A model generated the notes under the pieces. That model saw only the letters and a list, made by a program, of their open reading frames with translations. It was not told the origin of the DNA and searched no databases. Below are positions 34,866 to 45,811 of a stretch of DNA of 64,000 bases, one piece after another. Position 1 is the first letter of the stretch; every line of letters starts with the position of its first letter. The translations under genes were made by a program, and so were the position numbers. Location: the NCBI GenBank assembly GCA_002104985.1, contig MCGO01000087.1, forward strand, positions 104,807 through 168,806. The letters are read 5' to 3'. The DNA comes from Rhizoclosmatium globosum. Its lineage: Eukaryota; Chytridiomycota; Chytridiomycetes; Chytridiales; Chytriomycetaceae.

Positions 34866-36590
34866 ATGAACGTCATCACACTTCCCCTCGCACAAATCCC
34901 TCAAACACCGCTCCAAACAACATCATCAACAAGGTTCCGACCCGCCTCAACAAAGCCACTCGGAATCAACCCCCTCCTTCCAACACGCCCACCCTCGCGC
35001 AAGTCCAACCATCCTTCCCAATCGCCCGTCGCCGCGTCCGGATGCCGCCTCGCCGAACGGCCAAAGTCGTCCTCAAACTCTGAAATCGCAAACTCGGTGT
35101 CACGCCCGCCAAAGCCGGAAAAGGCGAAGCGCATCGGATCGGCGACGGTTCGACGGCGGAATCCAAAGAAAGCCGAGGAAGGCGGCGCGGCGGATGCCAA
35201 CGATTCCGACGCAGACGATGTTCAACTGGAGGTCGTGCACTTTGACGTGGTGTTGAAGCCGCAGCGCGTCGACTTGGACGCGTTGAATCTCGGTGGCGCG
35301 CTTGGTGGGCTTGGTGGGCTTGGCGGGCTTGGTGCGGGCATTTCGGCGTGGGGCGAAGTTGATGAAGTGCCGCCGTTGGGCGCGACTCTTGCCGCGGAAA
35401 ACTCGTATCTCGTTCCTGACCCATGCATCAAATTGAATATGGACGATGCGTTGGATTCGGTGTCTCAGTATCCTGCTTCCCTGCGCTCTCAACAGATAAA
35501 ACCTCGAAAACCTCAGCAAGCATCACTGACTGTTGTTTATAAACCCGAGAATAATGACTCCGAACCAGAGGAGGAGCAGCACATACCACAACCTCAGCCT
35601 CCTCGTCCCCCTTCTGCCAAATCTTCAGCAACGCGGCCCTTATCGAGTAAATCACGCATCTCAAATGCCACCAAAACATGTACAGCCACAATTACTAGCA
35701 AGCAGAATGCCGCTGAAAGTGATCAAGAATCTCAGGATGCATGGTCTCGATTCCTTGATCCTCATGGTCCTGTCCTCCGTATTCCAGTTAAAACAAACAA
35801 CTCATCCACCTCCAAAACTGCAACGCGTCTCTCAACTCGCCAACGCCAACTGTCAATGCTCGCCCTTGAAAAATCGATCCGAAGTTCAATCTCGACTGGA
35901 CCAACTCCAACAACTCCCCAGTACCAACAACATATTCCAGTCAGTTTTTCCAAAGCACTTCTTTCGTCATCATCACCCAGTATTCCTTCTAATGATCCCG
36001 GGAAATTCCACAATCCCTTGAATGCCATTGTTTCCAAACGATACAGTAATACGAAAAGCGATCTTACGGCATTGCAACCCACATCACCCTCTATTCATAC
36101 TTTCAACTCCGCGGCTTCCTCTTCAACGCTTTTACCATCTGACAGAATCGTTTCGGTTCTCACTCATCAACCTATCGAAGATCCGACTTGGAAATACCTG
36201 AAACAAAGGCGCGCTGTTCCACCAACGATCCTGACGCCACAGTCATCAACGTCCTCACTATCCTCTCAAACTTCAATTTCAAAGGTCTCAAATTCTCAAA
36301 GTACACGTTCTAATCAATCCATCGCATCTCTTATGGAACCTCGATCTTCTTCGTTACACTTTCGCCGTCCATCGTCAAGCTTCCCTCTCATTTCTACAAG
36401 CACACAAGTAATTTCATCGGTTGCGGATATGAGCCAGCCACGGTATGAGTCTTTAACTATGCGTGCTTCCTATTCAGAGTACTTGTTTGGAAATAGTGTG
36501 AAGGCTGCTGAAGGATCTAATCACGGTGGGAGTAGTGCAAATAGTGGATTTACAGGACGAAGGAGCAAGACATCGCTCAGTCACTACTGA
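34866..36590 (+). CDS. Disordered Ser/Pro-rich orphan protein
   Basis: Single exon, 574 residues. Nearly all low complexity: N-terminal Pro/Arg-rich and very GC-rich, a GLGGLGGLG run encoded by a 9-bp repeat (about 35305-35340), then Ser/Thr/Gln-rich text. Short conserved-looking islands: LEVVHFDVVLKPQRVDLDAL, AWSRFLDPHGPVL, LSTRQRQLSMLALE, EDPTWKYLKQRRAVPPTIL and ASYSEYLFG. No domain recognised. The islands with bulky residues suggest linear interaction motifs, e.g. of a cytoskeletal or signalling scaffold. Start choice is uncertain. Confidence 0.65.
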   Translation: MNVITLPLAQIPQTPLQTTSSTRFRPASTKPLGINPLLPTRPPSRKSNHPSQSPVAASGCRLAERPKSSSNSEIANSVSRPPKPEKAKRIGSATVRRRNPKKAEEGGAADANDSDADDVQLEVVHFDVVLKPQRVDLDALNLGGALGGLGGLGGLGAGISAWGEVDEVPPLGATLAAENSYLVPDPCIKLNMDDALDSVSQYPASLRSQQIKPRKPQQASLTVVYKPENNDSEPEEEQHIPQPQPPRPPSAKSSATRPLSSKSRISNATKTCTATITSKQNAAESDQESQDAWSRFLDPHGPVLRIPVKTNNSSTSKTATRLSTRQRQLSMLALEKSIRSSISTGPTPTTPQYQQHIPVSFSKALLSSSSPSIPSNDPGKFHNPLNAIVSKRYSNTKSDLTALQPTSPSIHTFNSAASSSTLLPSDRIVSVLTHQPIEDPTWKYLKQRRAVPPTILTPQSSTSSLSSQTSISKVSNSQSTRSNQSIASLMEPRSSSLHFRRPSSSFPLISTSTQVISSVADMSQPRYESLTMRASYSEYLFGNSVKAAEGSNHGGSSANSGFTGRRSKTSLSHY

Positions 36591-36636
36591 TTCTTCAGAA
36601 AATAATCAATAAAACTTTTGAAAAAGTTGGCTATGT

Positions 36637-37479
36637 TTATTTGAGAGGCAACCACATGCGGTAACAGTGAACAGTCTCTCGAACTTCTAAATCCCCGACA
36701 TCATCAGGGAACATGGCTGTTGCCTTCACTTTATCAAACTGTTCAACACAGAATCCAAATTCTTCCTCTTTTGCAATCTCGAAAAACGCAAGATCCTTGT
36801 GAGCCCACTTGACAACGTGACTTGAAAAGTAGACATACATTGCAGATTGTGGTCCAGGTTCCAAGGCAGCTTTACAAGTTGTCAAAAGTGCACGATGCTC
36901 AGTGTGGTTGAAGATGAGATCGGCCAGGTAAATAACATCAAACTTTCTTGTTGTATCTGGCAAGGCAGCAATGACCTCCTGAACTTCATGTCCCCACTGA
37001 TGCGGCACAAGCTTCAAAGTTCCATTCTTCCACTGTTCAGGACAGTTTGTCTCCAAGTTCCTCGCAATTGTCTTCATAAGGACCGGGTTTGGGTAATCAG
37101 TAGCGACCACGCATTCAGCGCCGTTGATAGCAGACAACATCGAGGGAATAGCAGCTGCGCATCCGAGTTCAAGAACCCGCTTCCCTTGTGTCTTTGTCTT
37201 GTCGCAATCGAGATGTTCAGCGAGGACGAGGGATCCGTTCCAGACGCGGTGAGCCCAGAGCGAGTCGCGGGCGCCCATCTTTTGAATGTCGAGTGTTTGT
37301 GGTGTGTTTTGTTGGACATTTGAAGGGTTTCTGGTGTAGGTTTCGTAGGTTGGTGGTGGAGTTGATGGCCGGAAGCCTTCGGGTTCCTCAAAGAGGTTCG
37401 TGTCAAAGAGATCTTCGTCGTCTTCGTCTTCGGTTGATGTGGTGGTTGGAGCGAGGGTCGTCTGTTCTGCGGCGGACAT
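36637..37479 (-). CDS. EFM7: EFM7-type eEF1A N-terminal/lysine methyltransferase, paralogue A
   Basis: Single exon, 280 residues. Class I SAM-dependent methyltransferase: post-motif LFEEPEGFRPSTPPPTYETY at the N-terminus (typical of EFM7/Nnt1), LWAHRVWNGSLVLAEHL, motif I VLELGCAAAIPS, acidic motif VVATDYPNP, and FDVIYLADLIFNHTEH. In yeast the enzyme methylates the N-terminus and Lys of eEF1A. Paralogue B lies 2.2 kb away on the same strand beyond a sulfatase gene. Motif I has Cys-Ala in place of the usual Gly-Ala-Gly, so SAM binding may differ. Confidence 0.85.
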   Translation of the reverse strand: MSAAEQTTLAPTTTSTEDEDDEDLFDTNLFEEPEGFRPSTPPPTYETYTRNPSNVQQNTPQTLDIQKMGARDSLWAHRVWNGSLVLAEHLDCDKTKTQGKRVLELGCAAAIPSMLSAINGAECVVATDYPNPVLMKTIARNLETNCPEQWKNGTLKLVPHQWGHEVQEVIAALPDTTRKFDVIYLADLIFNHTEHRALLTTCKAALEPGPQSAMYVYFSSHVVKWAHKDLAFFEIAKEEEFGFCVEQFDKVKATAMFPDDVGDLEVRETVHCYRMWLPLK

Positions 37480-37719
37480 TGGTTGGTTGGTTGTTTTGAG
37501 AACAAGAAGAAAGAAAGAAGAAAAAAGGGGAGATCTGAAACACGCATAACATTTAATTAAAGGCCTTGGATCGGCATTTATTCTTAAAGTTCTTATGAGG
37601 GTATTGCAAGACTTTTCTGGAGTTTGGTATTTGGCTTGCACCATAGCCCGTGCAGGTGACGCAATCTGGTTGTATACCAGCGAAACAAGTTGAGCATTCC
37701 ACAATTTGATAATCCTACC

Positions 37720-39647
37720 ATGAAACTCCCTCTTCTCCTCGCGGCGACTTTATCCGCGCTTAATTCCGTCCAAGCCGGCAGTTGCTTCTCTGGACCTATT
37801 CTCCCACCAACGGTTCAAGGTTCATCCTCTTCTGGTCGCAATGCCACCTCTGGCAGTCAGTCAAACACACATATCCAACTTGACATCAAGTTCCCAGATT
37901 CTCGTACTGAAACTGCATCAAAGGATGCACCAAAACGTCCCAACATCATTTTCCTCCTAACTGATGATCAAGATAAGCATATGGGATCTTTGGAGTACAT
38001 GCCATTTGTCAAGAAGCATTTGATCGAGAAAGGAACTGTGTTTGAGAACCATTTCGTTACAAGCGCAATCTGTTGTCCTTCGCGCGTCAGTGTTCTCAAG
38101 GGCCAGTTTGCTCACAACACCGGATTCACGGACGTTCATGGAAAGTTTGGTGGTTATGACAAGTTCTTGCGTGAGGGTATGGATAACGAATACCTTCCAA
38201 AATGGCTGCAAGATGCTGGATACTCTACGTATTACATTGGAAAGTTGTTGAATGGATACGGTGTGCACAATCACGAACAGATTCCAAAAGGATGGACTGA
38301 CTTTGATGCACTTGTCCATCCATATATTTACGACAACTTCCACCCTGTGTTTGCCAAGAATGGTGAGATTCGTGATTATGAGGGTACTTTCCAAGTCGAT
38401 GTTGTTCGTGACAAGGGTACGTGTCTTTTTGAAATCTTATTTTAGTCTGCTGACCATTTATCTGTACATTAGCTCTTGAAGTATTGTCTGGGGCACTCAA
38501 AGTCGTGGACGAGAAGCCATTCTTCCTCTACCTCGCACCCACCGCTCCACACACTGAAATGCTGTACAACTCGGCAAAGAAGGTGGAGCAAGTTCCTGGC
38601 TCCAAACCATATTCCAAAGAAGGCAGATTCACTGAAGCTGTTCCAGCAACAAGACATGCGAACCTCTTTTCGGACGTGAAAGTACCCCGTCGCGAGAATT
38701 TCAATACTGCCGATGTGTCTGGAAAGCCAAGATACATTCAAGAGCTCCCATTGTTGAACGATGAAGAAGTCGAGACCTTGGATCACTGGCACCGTCAACG
38801 TTTGCGGGCTTTGCAATCTGTCGATGAGCTTTTGGACTCTGTTGTGCAAGCTGTTGAAGCTGCTGGACAAGGCGATAACACTTACATCTTCTATTCCTCG
38901 GACAATGGATTCCACCTTGGATTACATCGATTAAATGCGGGAAAGACGACGCCATATGAGGACGACATTAATGTGCCTTTTATTGTCAGGTTCGTTACCA
39001 TTGACTATATATAATCACCAAACTAATTCATTTAACAGAGGACCTGGTGTTGCCAAAGGAGCCGTCCGAAAAGAATCCACAACCCACACAGACATCGCCC
39101 AACCTTCCTTAAGCTCGCCGGCGCTCAAAACAAAGCGTACGCATTCGACGGAACCCCAATCCCTATTTTCACTCAAGACTCCCCACAACCAAACCGCGAA
39201 TCATTCGCTGTCGAGTTCTGGCGTCCATATGTATCCGAGCTCTTTGATATTCAAAATATTAATGAGAACGTGTACCGATCCGTTCGTATCGTCTCCGAAG
39301 ACTATTCTTACTTGTACACTGTCTGGTGCACTGACCACTACGAGTTATATGACTTGAAGAAGGACCCACAGCAGTTGAAGAACGTGTACAAGAGCTCGAA
39401 TGTTCCGCTTGTGAACCGATTGGACGCGTTGCTGGTTGCACTGAAAGATTGCGTTGGAAAGGAATGCCAGTCGCCTTGGATCAAGTTGCATCCAGACGGA
39501 AGTGTCAAGAATTTTGGACAAGCACTGGATGCAAAGTATGATAGTCTCTATCAGAATACTGAGCGGTTATATATTTCGGAATGCTTGAACGGATTCTATC
39601 CTGAAAATGAAAAGCTCATTGGTGCTCTTCGTGCTCACGAGAACTGA
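37720..39647 (+). CDS. Secreted sulfatase (one-base frameshift)
   Basis: Exons 37720-38416, 38473-38989 and 39039-39647. Signal peptide MKLPLLLAATLSALNSVQA. Sulfatase core: PNIIFLLTDDQD (metal-binding Asp pair), CCPSRVSVLKGQFAHNTG (Cys to be converted to formylglycine), YYIGKLLNGYG, FFLYLAPTAPH and FYSSDNGFHLGLH. It resembles arylsulfatase/N-acetylglucosamine-6-sulfatase types. In exon 3 the conserved THTDIAPTFLKLAG is broken: a C is missing from the CCC run at 39098-39100, after which the correct frame continues to the stop. Probably a consensus error. The enzyme would act outside the cell or in vacuoles on sulfated polymers. Confidence 0.9.
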
Positions 39648-39701
39648 TGATAATAAAGAAATTTGTTTGGAAGTAATATCGGTCTTCAGTAGAGATTAAA
39701 T

Positions 39702-40523
39702 CTATTTCATCCACATATTGTAACAATTCACAGTCTCTCGTACTTTCAAGTCCCCAACATCATCTGGGAACATAGCACTTGCTTTCACGTCAGGCAGTTG
39801 CTCATACGCAAACCCAAATTCCCTCTCCGCAAGTTGAAAAAAGCTCAAATCCCGATCCGCAAACTTCACCACATGGCTCGTGAAATAGACGTAGCACATT
39901 CCTCCTTCCGCTAAAGCTAATTGACAAGTCTTCAACAGATTTCGATGTTCAGTAAAGAATACTGGAACAACATCCGCCAAGAAGATGACATCAAACTTCC
40001 TGACAGCATCTGGCAGTGCAGCAAACACTTCAGAAAGGTCTTGGCCCCATTGGTATCCTACAGCCTTCAGCTTCCCTTCTTGAACAAGCTCTGGGAAGTT
40101 AACTCTACAGTTCCGATCAATACTTCGAATCAAATGTGGGTCCGGGTAATCCGTTGCAACCGCACATTCAGCGCCATTGATTGCAGCCAGGAAAGAAGGA
40201 AGAGAAGCACCGCCTCCGAGTTCCAGGCATCGCTTTCCGTTGACAATGTTCTTGTCGGCGTCAATGTGGCGGGCAAGAACCATTCCAGCGTTCCAGATTT
40301 TGTGGGCCCAGAGAGTGTGGTGGCCAATCATTTGGAGGTCTAGTTTGGAGGGAGTTCCTGGTTGGACGTGGGTTGGGTCTCGTTCGTACTCTTGCATTGA
40401 GCCTTGTGGTGTTGGAGGCCGGAAGCCTTCGGGCTCTTCAAACATGGCTGCATCGTATGCTAGATCGTCATCGTCTTCTTCTGATGCAGTCACTGGGTTC
40501 AAGGTCTGTTCAGTTGTTGACAT
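39702..40523 (-). CDS. EFM7-type methyltransferase, paralogue B
   Basis: Single exon, 273 residues, colinear with paralogue A: FEEPEGFRPPTP, LWAHKIWNAGMVLARHID, motif I LELGGGASLPS (closer to the canonical glycine-rich loop than copy A), VATDYPDPHLI, FDVIFLADVVPVFFTEH and the shared C-terminus MFPDDVGDL.VRETV.CY.MW. Presumably methylates eEF1A or another translation factor. The pair was separated by, or arose around, the oppositely oriented sulfatase gene. Confidence 0.82.
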   Translation of the reverse strand: MSTTEQTLNPVTASEEDDDDLAYDAAMFEEPEGFRPPTPQGSMQEYERDPTHVQPGTPSKLDLQMIGHHTLWAHKIWNAGMVLARHIDADKNIVNGKRCLELGGGASLPSFLAAINGAECAVATDYPDPHLIRSIDRNCRVNFPELVQEGKLKAVGYQWGQDLSEVFAALPDAVRKFDVIFLADVVPVFFTEHRNLLKTCQLALAEGGMCYVYFTSHVVKFADRDLSFFQLAEREFGFAYEQLPDVKASAMFPDDVGDLKVRETVNCYNMWMK

Positions 40524-40572
40524 AGTTGGTTTTCTCAGAAAGAAAAAAGAATGGAGTTGATGGAAGTAACTA

Positions 40573-41664
40573 TTATTCTTTATTTCGAGAAGGGTAAACA
40601 AGAACAAGCTTCCCAGCGAGAGAATGAGTCAGTATTCCCTCCCGATTCGGTAAAACGTATCCCTCATCTGTACTCCCCTCCTTCGCATCGATCTCGTAAT
40701 CATCTCGATCCATAGCATTCAAAGATTCCTGGTTGGAACCAACTCCAGCTCCATGCAGCACAGCATCATTAACACATTCCAAGTTCCACGAACTTTCAAA
40801 CAACGTAGAATATGACCAGACAGCTTGATGCAGAGATTTTCCATGCGTGCATAAAACTATATCTGGTATATTCGATGTACTCGTTCGTCTAACGATATTG
40901 CCGTCGAGATTCCATTCCACTGTTCCCAACTGATCATCTGTTTTCCATCCGACACCTGCAACCAAATCATTTAATCAGCTTCCACCCGCAAATAAACTTT
41001 TCCAATACCATTGATTAATGCCCAATGCGCCTTTGCTCCCTTTTTGCAACATGGTTCATGATTTCCGTCCTTGTCATAAGCTACAAGAACAACTCCTCCG
41101 TTTCTGAGACAATCAACGACTACAGAATCTGAAATTTTCCAGTCTTTACTATTGCGTCAAGTCCAAAATGACTGATGGCAAGGTCTGCAAGATGTTGGCT
41201 GTGAAGATTTCCCCTTTGCTGAGTACTTCCGATCTTGCGCACGTGCTAAAGCTGATCTACAGCCCGAGTAAAGGCATTTGAATTCATTGTATCAGCGAAC
41301 ATTTTTGAGGCAGCTTGAGTAGGAGGCGGAGGAGGTGGCGGAGGACGATGGGATGGGCCAACGACGTTGTCAGGTGTAGATACGATTGTCACATTTCTAA
41401 CTGAGAAGACCATAGCATCCTCATTATGGGTTGGATTGGGTATGGCGTTGAATTTGGTAGCTGCGATCGTGAGAGCAACGAGACCGCATCTGTTGAACCG
41501 TCAATAATGTCAATTTCAAGCTTACCAACCTACGTTGGGCCCTTCTGTAACCTAGGTGTAACTTGTGAAACATTGATGATCCAGCTGCAGCTACATAGCA
41601 CTGACTGCTGAGCACATGAGGAACATGATCGTCGAATTGAAGTCTCGATTCTCTCCAGATTCAT
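40573..41664 (-). CDS. ACTMAP: Actin maturation protease homologue (frame broken)
   Basis: Homologue of the cysteine protease that trims the acetylated N-terminal residue of actin. The active-site block LQKGPTCGLVALTIAA is restored by a 44-bp intron between Pro-Thr and Cys. Other matches: ADLAISHFGL, RNGGVVLVAYDKDGNHEPC, KGAKAHWALINGI, GKSLHQAVWSY and the C-terminal LVLVYP. An intron (40956-41008) joins IN to GVGW. One A is missing in the run at 41135-41138, after VKTGK. A polyproline stretch (about 41325-41350) lies after the catalytic Cys; in animals a proline-rich part precedes it. Whether this stretch is exon or intron is unresolved. The 5' exon is inferred. Confidence 0.75.
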
Positions 41665-41737
41665 TTTGAGACGAACAGAAAGATAACAATGTATTTAATA
41701 ATAATCCAAGCTTTCATCCTAATAGAACCCCCAACGC

Positions 41738-42863
41738 TCAAGATCTCTGCTTGTTCTTGGCCAATTCTGCACTCAGAATCAAGTTGTCGTAACCATAACC
41801 ATTGAGAGCAGCAATACATCTCTCAGCATCAAACTTATCGTAGAATGTGACATAACCGAATCCTTTGCATGTGTTGGTGTCTCTGTCGCGAGCAACGAAC
41901 TGCAGGCAAAATGTTAAGGCAATCCTCCAGAAAACACCAAGAAAACAGCTTACCACACGAGCAGTGTGTCCGAAACGAGCAATCAAGTCTCTCACGTCAT
42001 TCTCAGTAGTGTCCTCAGACAAGTTGGAAATACGAACAGTCGGCAGATCGTCTCTGTCTCCATCCATTCTGGCACCGCGAGACTGGTCTCCACCAGCTCC
42101 GCCACGCATTCCAGGGGCACGTATTTTCCAGTGGTTCCAACAGCTGGTCCTGCAGCATCCGTCTTGGATCGTGAAAGTCCAGCGAGGGTCTCGTCTCCAC
42201 CACCACCTCCACCAGCCAATATATGTTGATGCGAGTCCTTGAATGGACACTTTGCAGTGAAGTGATCTCCTTTACAGATTCTACACGAGATTTTGGCGCT
42301 GGAAAGTTTCTCCTTGATGATTTTTTCGTCTTCTGGGTTGGGGGCATCCAAGTCGGCGGCTTTGGCAGAGGCAGCGAGCTTCAGTGAACGATTTCTCCGA
42401 ATGATGTTGAATCAGTGTCTGGCCTGGGGAGAATATGTCAGTTGATTTGACTGACCGAAATCATCCCTTTCATTACCCTGCTTCAATCCAGTACAGTCAC
42501 CAAACTTTCTCAAATTCCTTCTTCTTGCAATTGCTGGGTTTACTTGTGAAGTAACAGTCTTTGTACGAATTTTGGAGGTGACCTAAAGCCGATGTTTTAG
42601 GCCTGGCAACTTCGCAATCCATTCAAGCACCTTCACTTTCTTTCCATCATCATTGATTCGAATGTCAATAACAGTCTTTGTTCCGTCGTCGTTCATAATG
42701 ACTTTTGGGAAGGTCTCCTCTGTTTGGGTCAAAGTCAGTTGGCAGCTTGGAAAGTCTCAATTATCAAACCATCATCGATATCGTCTCCCCATTGACTGTA
42801 TTACAAGAGTTGAGTTGGGTCAGATGGCAAGGTACACAATGTGAAATGGCCTTACGCTGGCAT
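41738..42863 (-). CDS. EIF3G: Translation initiation factor eIF3 subunit G (several one-base gaps)
   Basis: Subunit of eIF3 that helps scanning. Pieces in order: start MPA in an 8-bp first exon, WGDDIDDG, IMNDDGTKTVI..INDDGKKVKV, KIRTKTVTSQVNPAIARR, a GEN.SLKLAAS block, zinc knuckle CRICKGDHFTAKCPFKD, GKYVP, then an RRM (LPTVRISNLSEDTTENDVRDLI and CKGFGYVTFYDKFDAERCI) ending AELAKNKQRS. The frame is lost at 42114-42117 (CCCC needs five C) and 42392-42394 (AAA needs four), and probably at two more sites in the N-terminal third. An essential gene with several gaps argues for sequence errors. Confidence 0.88.
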
Positions 42864-42972
42864 CTTCGAAGTTGGTTGTTGAAAAAAAGAAGACAAAGAA
42901 AACAAACTCCTCCACGTCTTCCACATCAGAGAATTCATCTACAAAATAATATAACAAATGATATACAAGGGG

Positions 42973-43977
42973 CTACTCTATCGTTCGGTCACAATCTTGA
43001 GTTTCGTGTAGTTTCCCAGTTCTTAGTTGATTGATTTCATTTACAATTGAGGCAATGGCCTCTTTCTTTTCTTTGGTCAAAACCTTCAGGCTCAAGATGT
43101 GCTTGCAGCCTAAGGTGTACAAAATTGAGTTTTCCAACATTTACATACTCTACACTTCCGTACCTCGAGCCAAAAGCTGAGCGCAGATTGATTGCTCCGG
43201 TTTAGTGTGGTTCTTCTCTTGTTTCAGGCCTTCAGAATTAGGTATTTAGGGGAAATCGTATACTCAGTGGGACAGAATGATTTTGGCTCGTTTGTAGAAT
43301 CAAATTCAATATTTCTGTATGCTAAAGCTGCTGAATCATTCCGTTCATGTCCTTGAGGGGGTTTTGATTTTGGTAAATCCAGTTCAGGTTCAAGTTGCAA
43401 AAGTTGTGAAGGCGTCAATCGTTCTTATCATCACTATTTCTGCTGCTCGAACTCAATTACTGCCACTACTTGTTGGCGAGCCATGTTGTTGATGGATCTT
43501 CAGCAAATCTGAAGGCGTGATCCGATTCACTGAGTTTGCAATCACAGGTGTCGATGGCTTTCCAATCTTGAAGAAGTTTGTGGCATGGATTTTGTGTAAA
43601 TGGCCATGTGTTTGTTTCTGGTTCCGATCGGAGGAAGTATGTGCTTGGTTGGGAAAACCATCAGAACGCTGCACTGGTCCAACGAGCTGCTGATATGTAG
43701 CTAAAGGCTTTGAAACAAAAGGATAATACTCCGACAGTTGAAGATTCTGAAGTGAAGCAAAACCAAGTTGGAATGGTATATTGAAGTTGTTGTAGTCCCA
43801 TGGGTTAAAAGAGACATTGTGCACATCTTGAAGCGATGAGTAAATTGGGTTGTTTGCTTCAACACTGGAGGGAACCAGAGGAGGGACTACCGACAGGAGT
43901 GATATCAGAGGATCCGTAAATCCCTCCGCCTCATCCGGCTCTCTCAATGAAGGAAGTTCGATAGTGTGTGGGAACAT
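42973..43977 (-). CDS. Divergent member of the bHLH cluster lacking a visible bHLH
   Basis: First (most 3') gene of the array. The 174-residue N-terminal ORF (43453-43977) is disordered and ends in the cluster motif NRITPSDLLKIH; a second frame (43224-43418) has another copy, LTPSQLLQLEPEL. Downstream pieces read KNHTKPEQSICAQLLARG, then after a 60-bp intron CKHILSLKVLTKEKKEAIASIV, to a stop at 42973. No basic region or helix-loop-helix is seen. Either the C-terminus was replaced, or the downstream part belongs to another gene. At least one frame break is needed to join the parts. The function is unknown. Confidence 0.45.
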
Positions 43978-44082
43978 GAACTTTGCGAGATGGTTCTGAT
44001 AGCTTAGTTATTTCCGGGAAATAGAGTTGGTGCCCCCAGTGCCCCAATCGATAATAAGGCAGTTGTCCTCAATATTAATTTA

Positions 44083-45771
44083 TTACAAACCCATCTGCTT
44101 CTTCAACGTATTAACTTCATTTTCTAATGTCGACAAGAGCTGCGACTTTTCTTGTTCCATTCGTTGAAGTTCAGCAATATAATTCAAAGCACCTTCAAGC
44201 ATTTGCTCCTTTGACGCATTCTTGACAGGATTCCCGGTAAGATCTTTGATTTGGGCGTAATTCGACCTCATCAAATCTCGTCGATTCTTTTCTGCCTCTT
44301 TCCGGTATTCTCTGCGATCCACTTCAGGTTTGGGTTTTCTATAGTGCAGATGTATGAGCAATACTATTGATTTAGAAGAAGTTTACACACCGGCCACGTT
44401 TTCGTGGTGCTAGAATTGGTATAGTGCCTGAACCGATCTTTCCATTCTCAGAGATACCATCATTGGGAGACGCAGTTGTTTCCGTATAATTATGCGCAGC
44501 TGAAGTTGCATCGGGTGAAGACCGTACTTCTGAAGACTGCCTTGGAGCCTGTATGGTCACCACTTCGAGCGATTGTGACGGTGGTGTTTGAGTTGCCGCA
44601 ATCGGTTCTGATATACTCTGAGGAATTGGAAATTGGGCCGACTGGGATTCCAAGAAATTCGGTTTGGGTGAGGAATATTGAGGATGGGGTTTGAAATTTT
44701 GAAATTGCATTGGCTTTACGTTTACAATAGGCGGATTATATACTGCCGAAATAGGGCCGTTTGATGAAATTAGATTGTCAGGCAATAATTGACCGTGTGC
44801 TCCATTATCATCCTCAATTCCAGAGCTTGTTGCAAGGGGGTGAACACCAACGCCAGGCATCGATAATGACTTCCGAGGAACCGTAAATTGACTTTGTGGA
44901 TATTGCGACTGATAAGGAGAGGGGTTCACTCTCGGCGATGCAGGCGAAGACTGAACGATATGGGAATTATGGTTATAGAACGGATTCGGAGACTTGGGTT
45001 TGAATTGAATTGGATTTGGCGCGAATTAAGAGGCTGAGATGGAGTCATTAAAGTGTTCATAATTTGTGTTGGAGTTGCCCTGTTCATCATTGGGCTTGGA
45101 GGTGCCGCCGTTGTTTGCTGGTTGTTTCGCAAGTATGGATATGGTATCGGGCTTGATAAAATAGCTGCAGCTTCTTCCGAAGTATACACTGGAGTAAACT
45201 GAGGACCAATCAAAGGAGTGAATGGGTTGTTTCCAAAAATTTGAGGAGAGAATCCCATGATATCGGCTTGAAGCTGATTATTGACGACAGGACTCGATAG
45301 AATGTTTGATAAAGCGAAAGTTTGCGGAGTTGGTTGTTCGACACGAGTTGCGATTGGACTGAAGAGCGGGTCGAATGACGAATCGTGGTTATCGGATGAA
45401 TAGGCACTGGCCCGCTGTCTCGGCGAACAGAGAAGCTGCGATGGAGTAATCCGACTGAAGGCTTTCGGCATCGGCTTTGCGATGGCGGGATTTGTGATGC
45501 GGCGAAGCGATGGATCGGCGGGAGGCATCGCGGGATTCGTGGCTGACGAGACGGATATCGACGATGGCAAGATGTTCGGAGCAGCAAAGTTTGAATACTG
45601 ATTGCTGTTCATGCTGAGGAGGGTTGGTGTATCTTGAGTGCCTGACCCTGACCACTGTCGTTGTGGTACCGAACCAAATCGACTCAGGTTTTGGTTTGAA
45701 CTTCCGATCTGTCCCAGCGACTGAAGGAAGAAGTCGTCCACGGCAGCGGATGACAGACTCTGTTCTGCCAT
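44083..45771 (-). CDS. Cluster bHLH transcription factor 2
   Basis: About 560 residues. The N-terminus starts MAEQSLSSAAVDDFFLQSL; long disordered Ser/Pro/Gln region; two motif copies, SRITPSQLLCSP and RATPTQIMNTL. The C-terminal bHLH is uninterrupted: REYRKEAEKNRRDLMRSNY (basic region and helix 1), KNASKEQMLEGALNYIAELQ (helix 2), then a coiled-coil extension rich in Glu/Leu. E-x-x-R-R of the basic region predicts E-box binding. One intron (about 44336-44390) joins the nuclear-localisation-like PRKRGR to KPKPEVD. The frame shifts by one base near 45000-45015 (FNS to KPKSPNPF). Confidence 0.8.
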
Positions 45772-45811
45772 TTTTAGAAATTTCCGAAAATGCGTGCCCC
45801 CTGTGTTTGTT

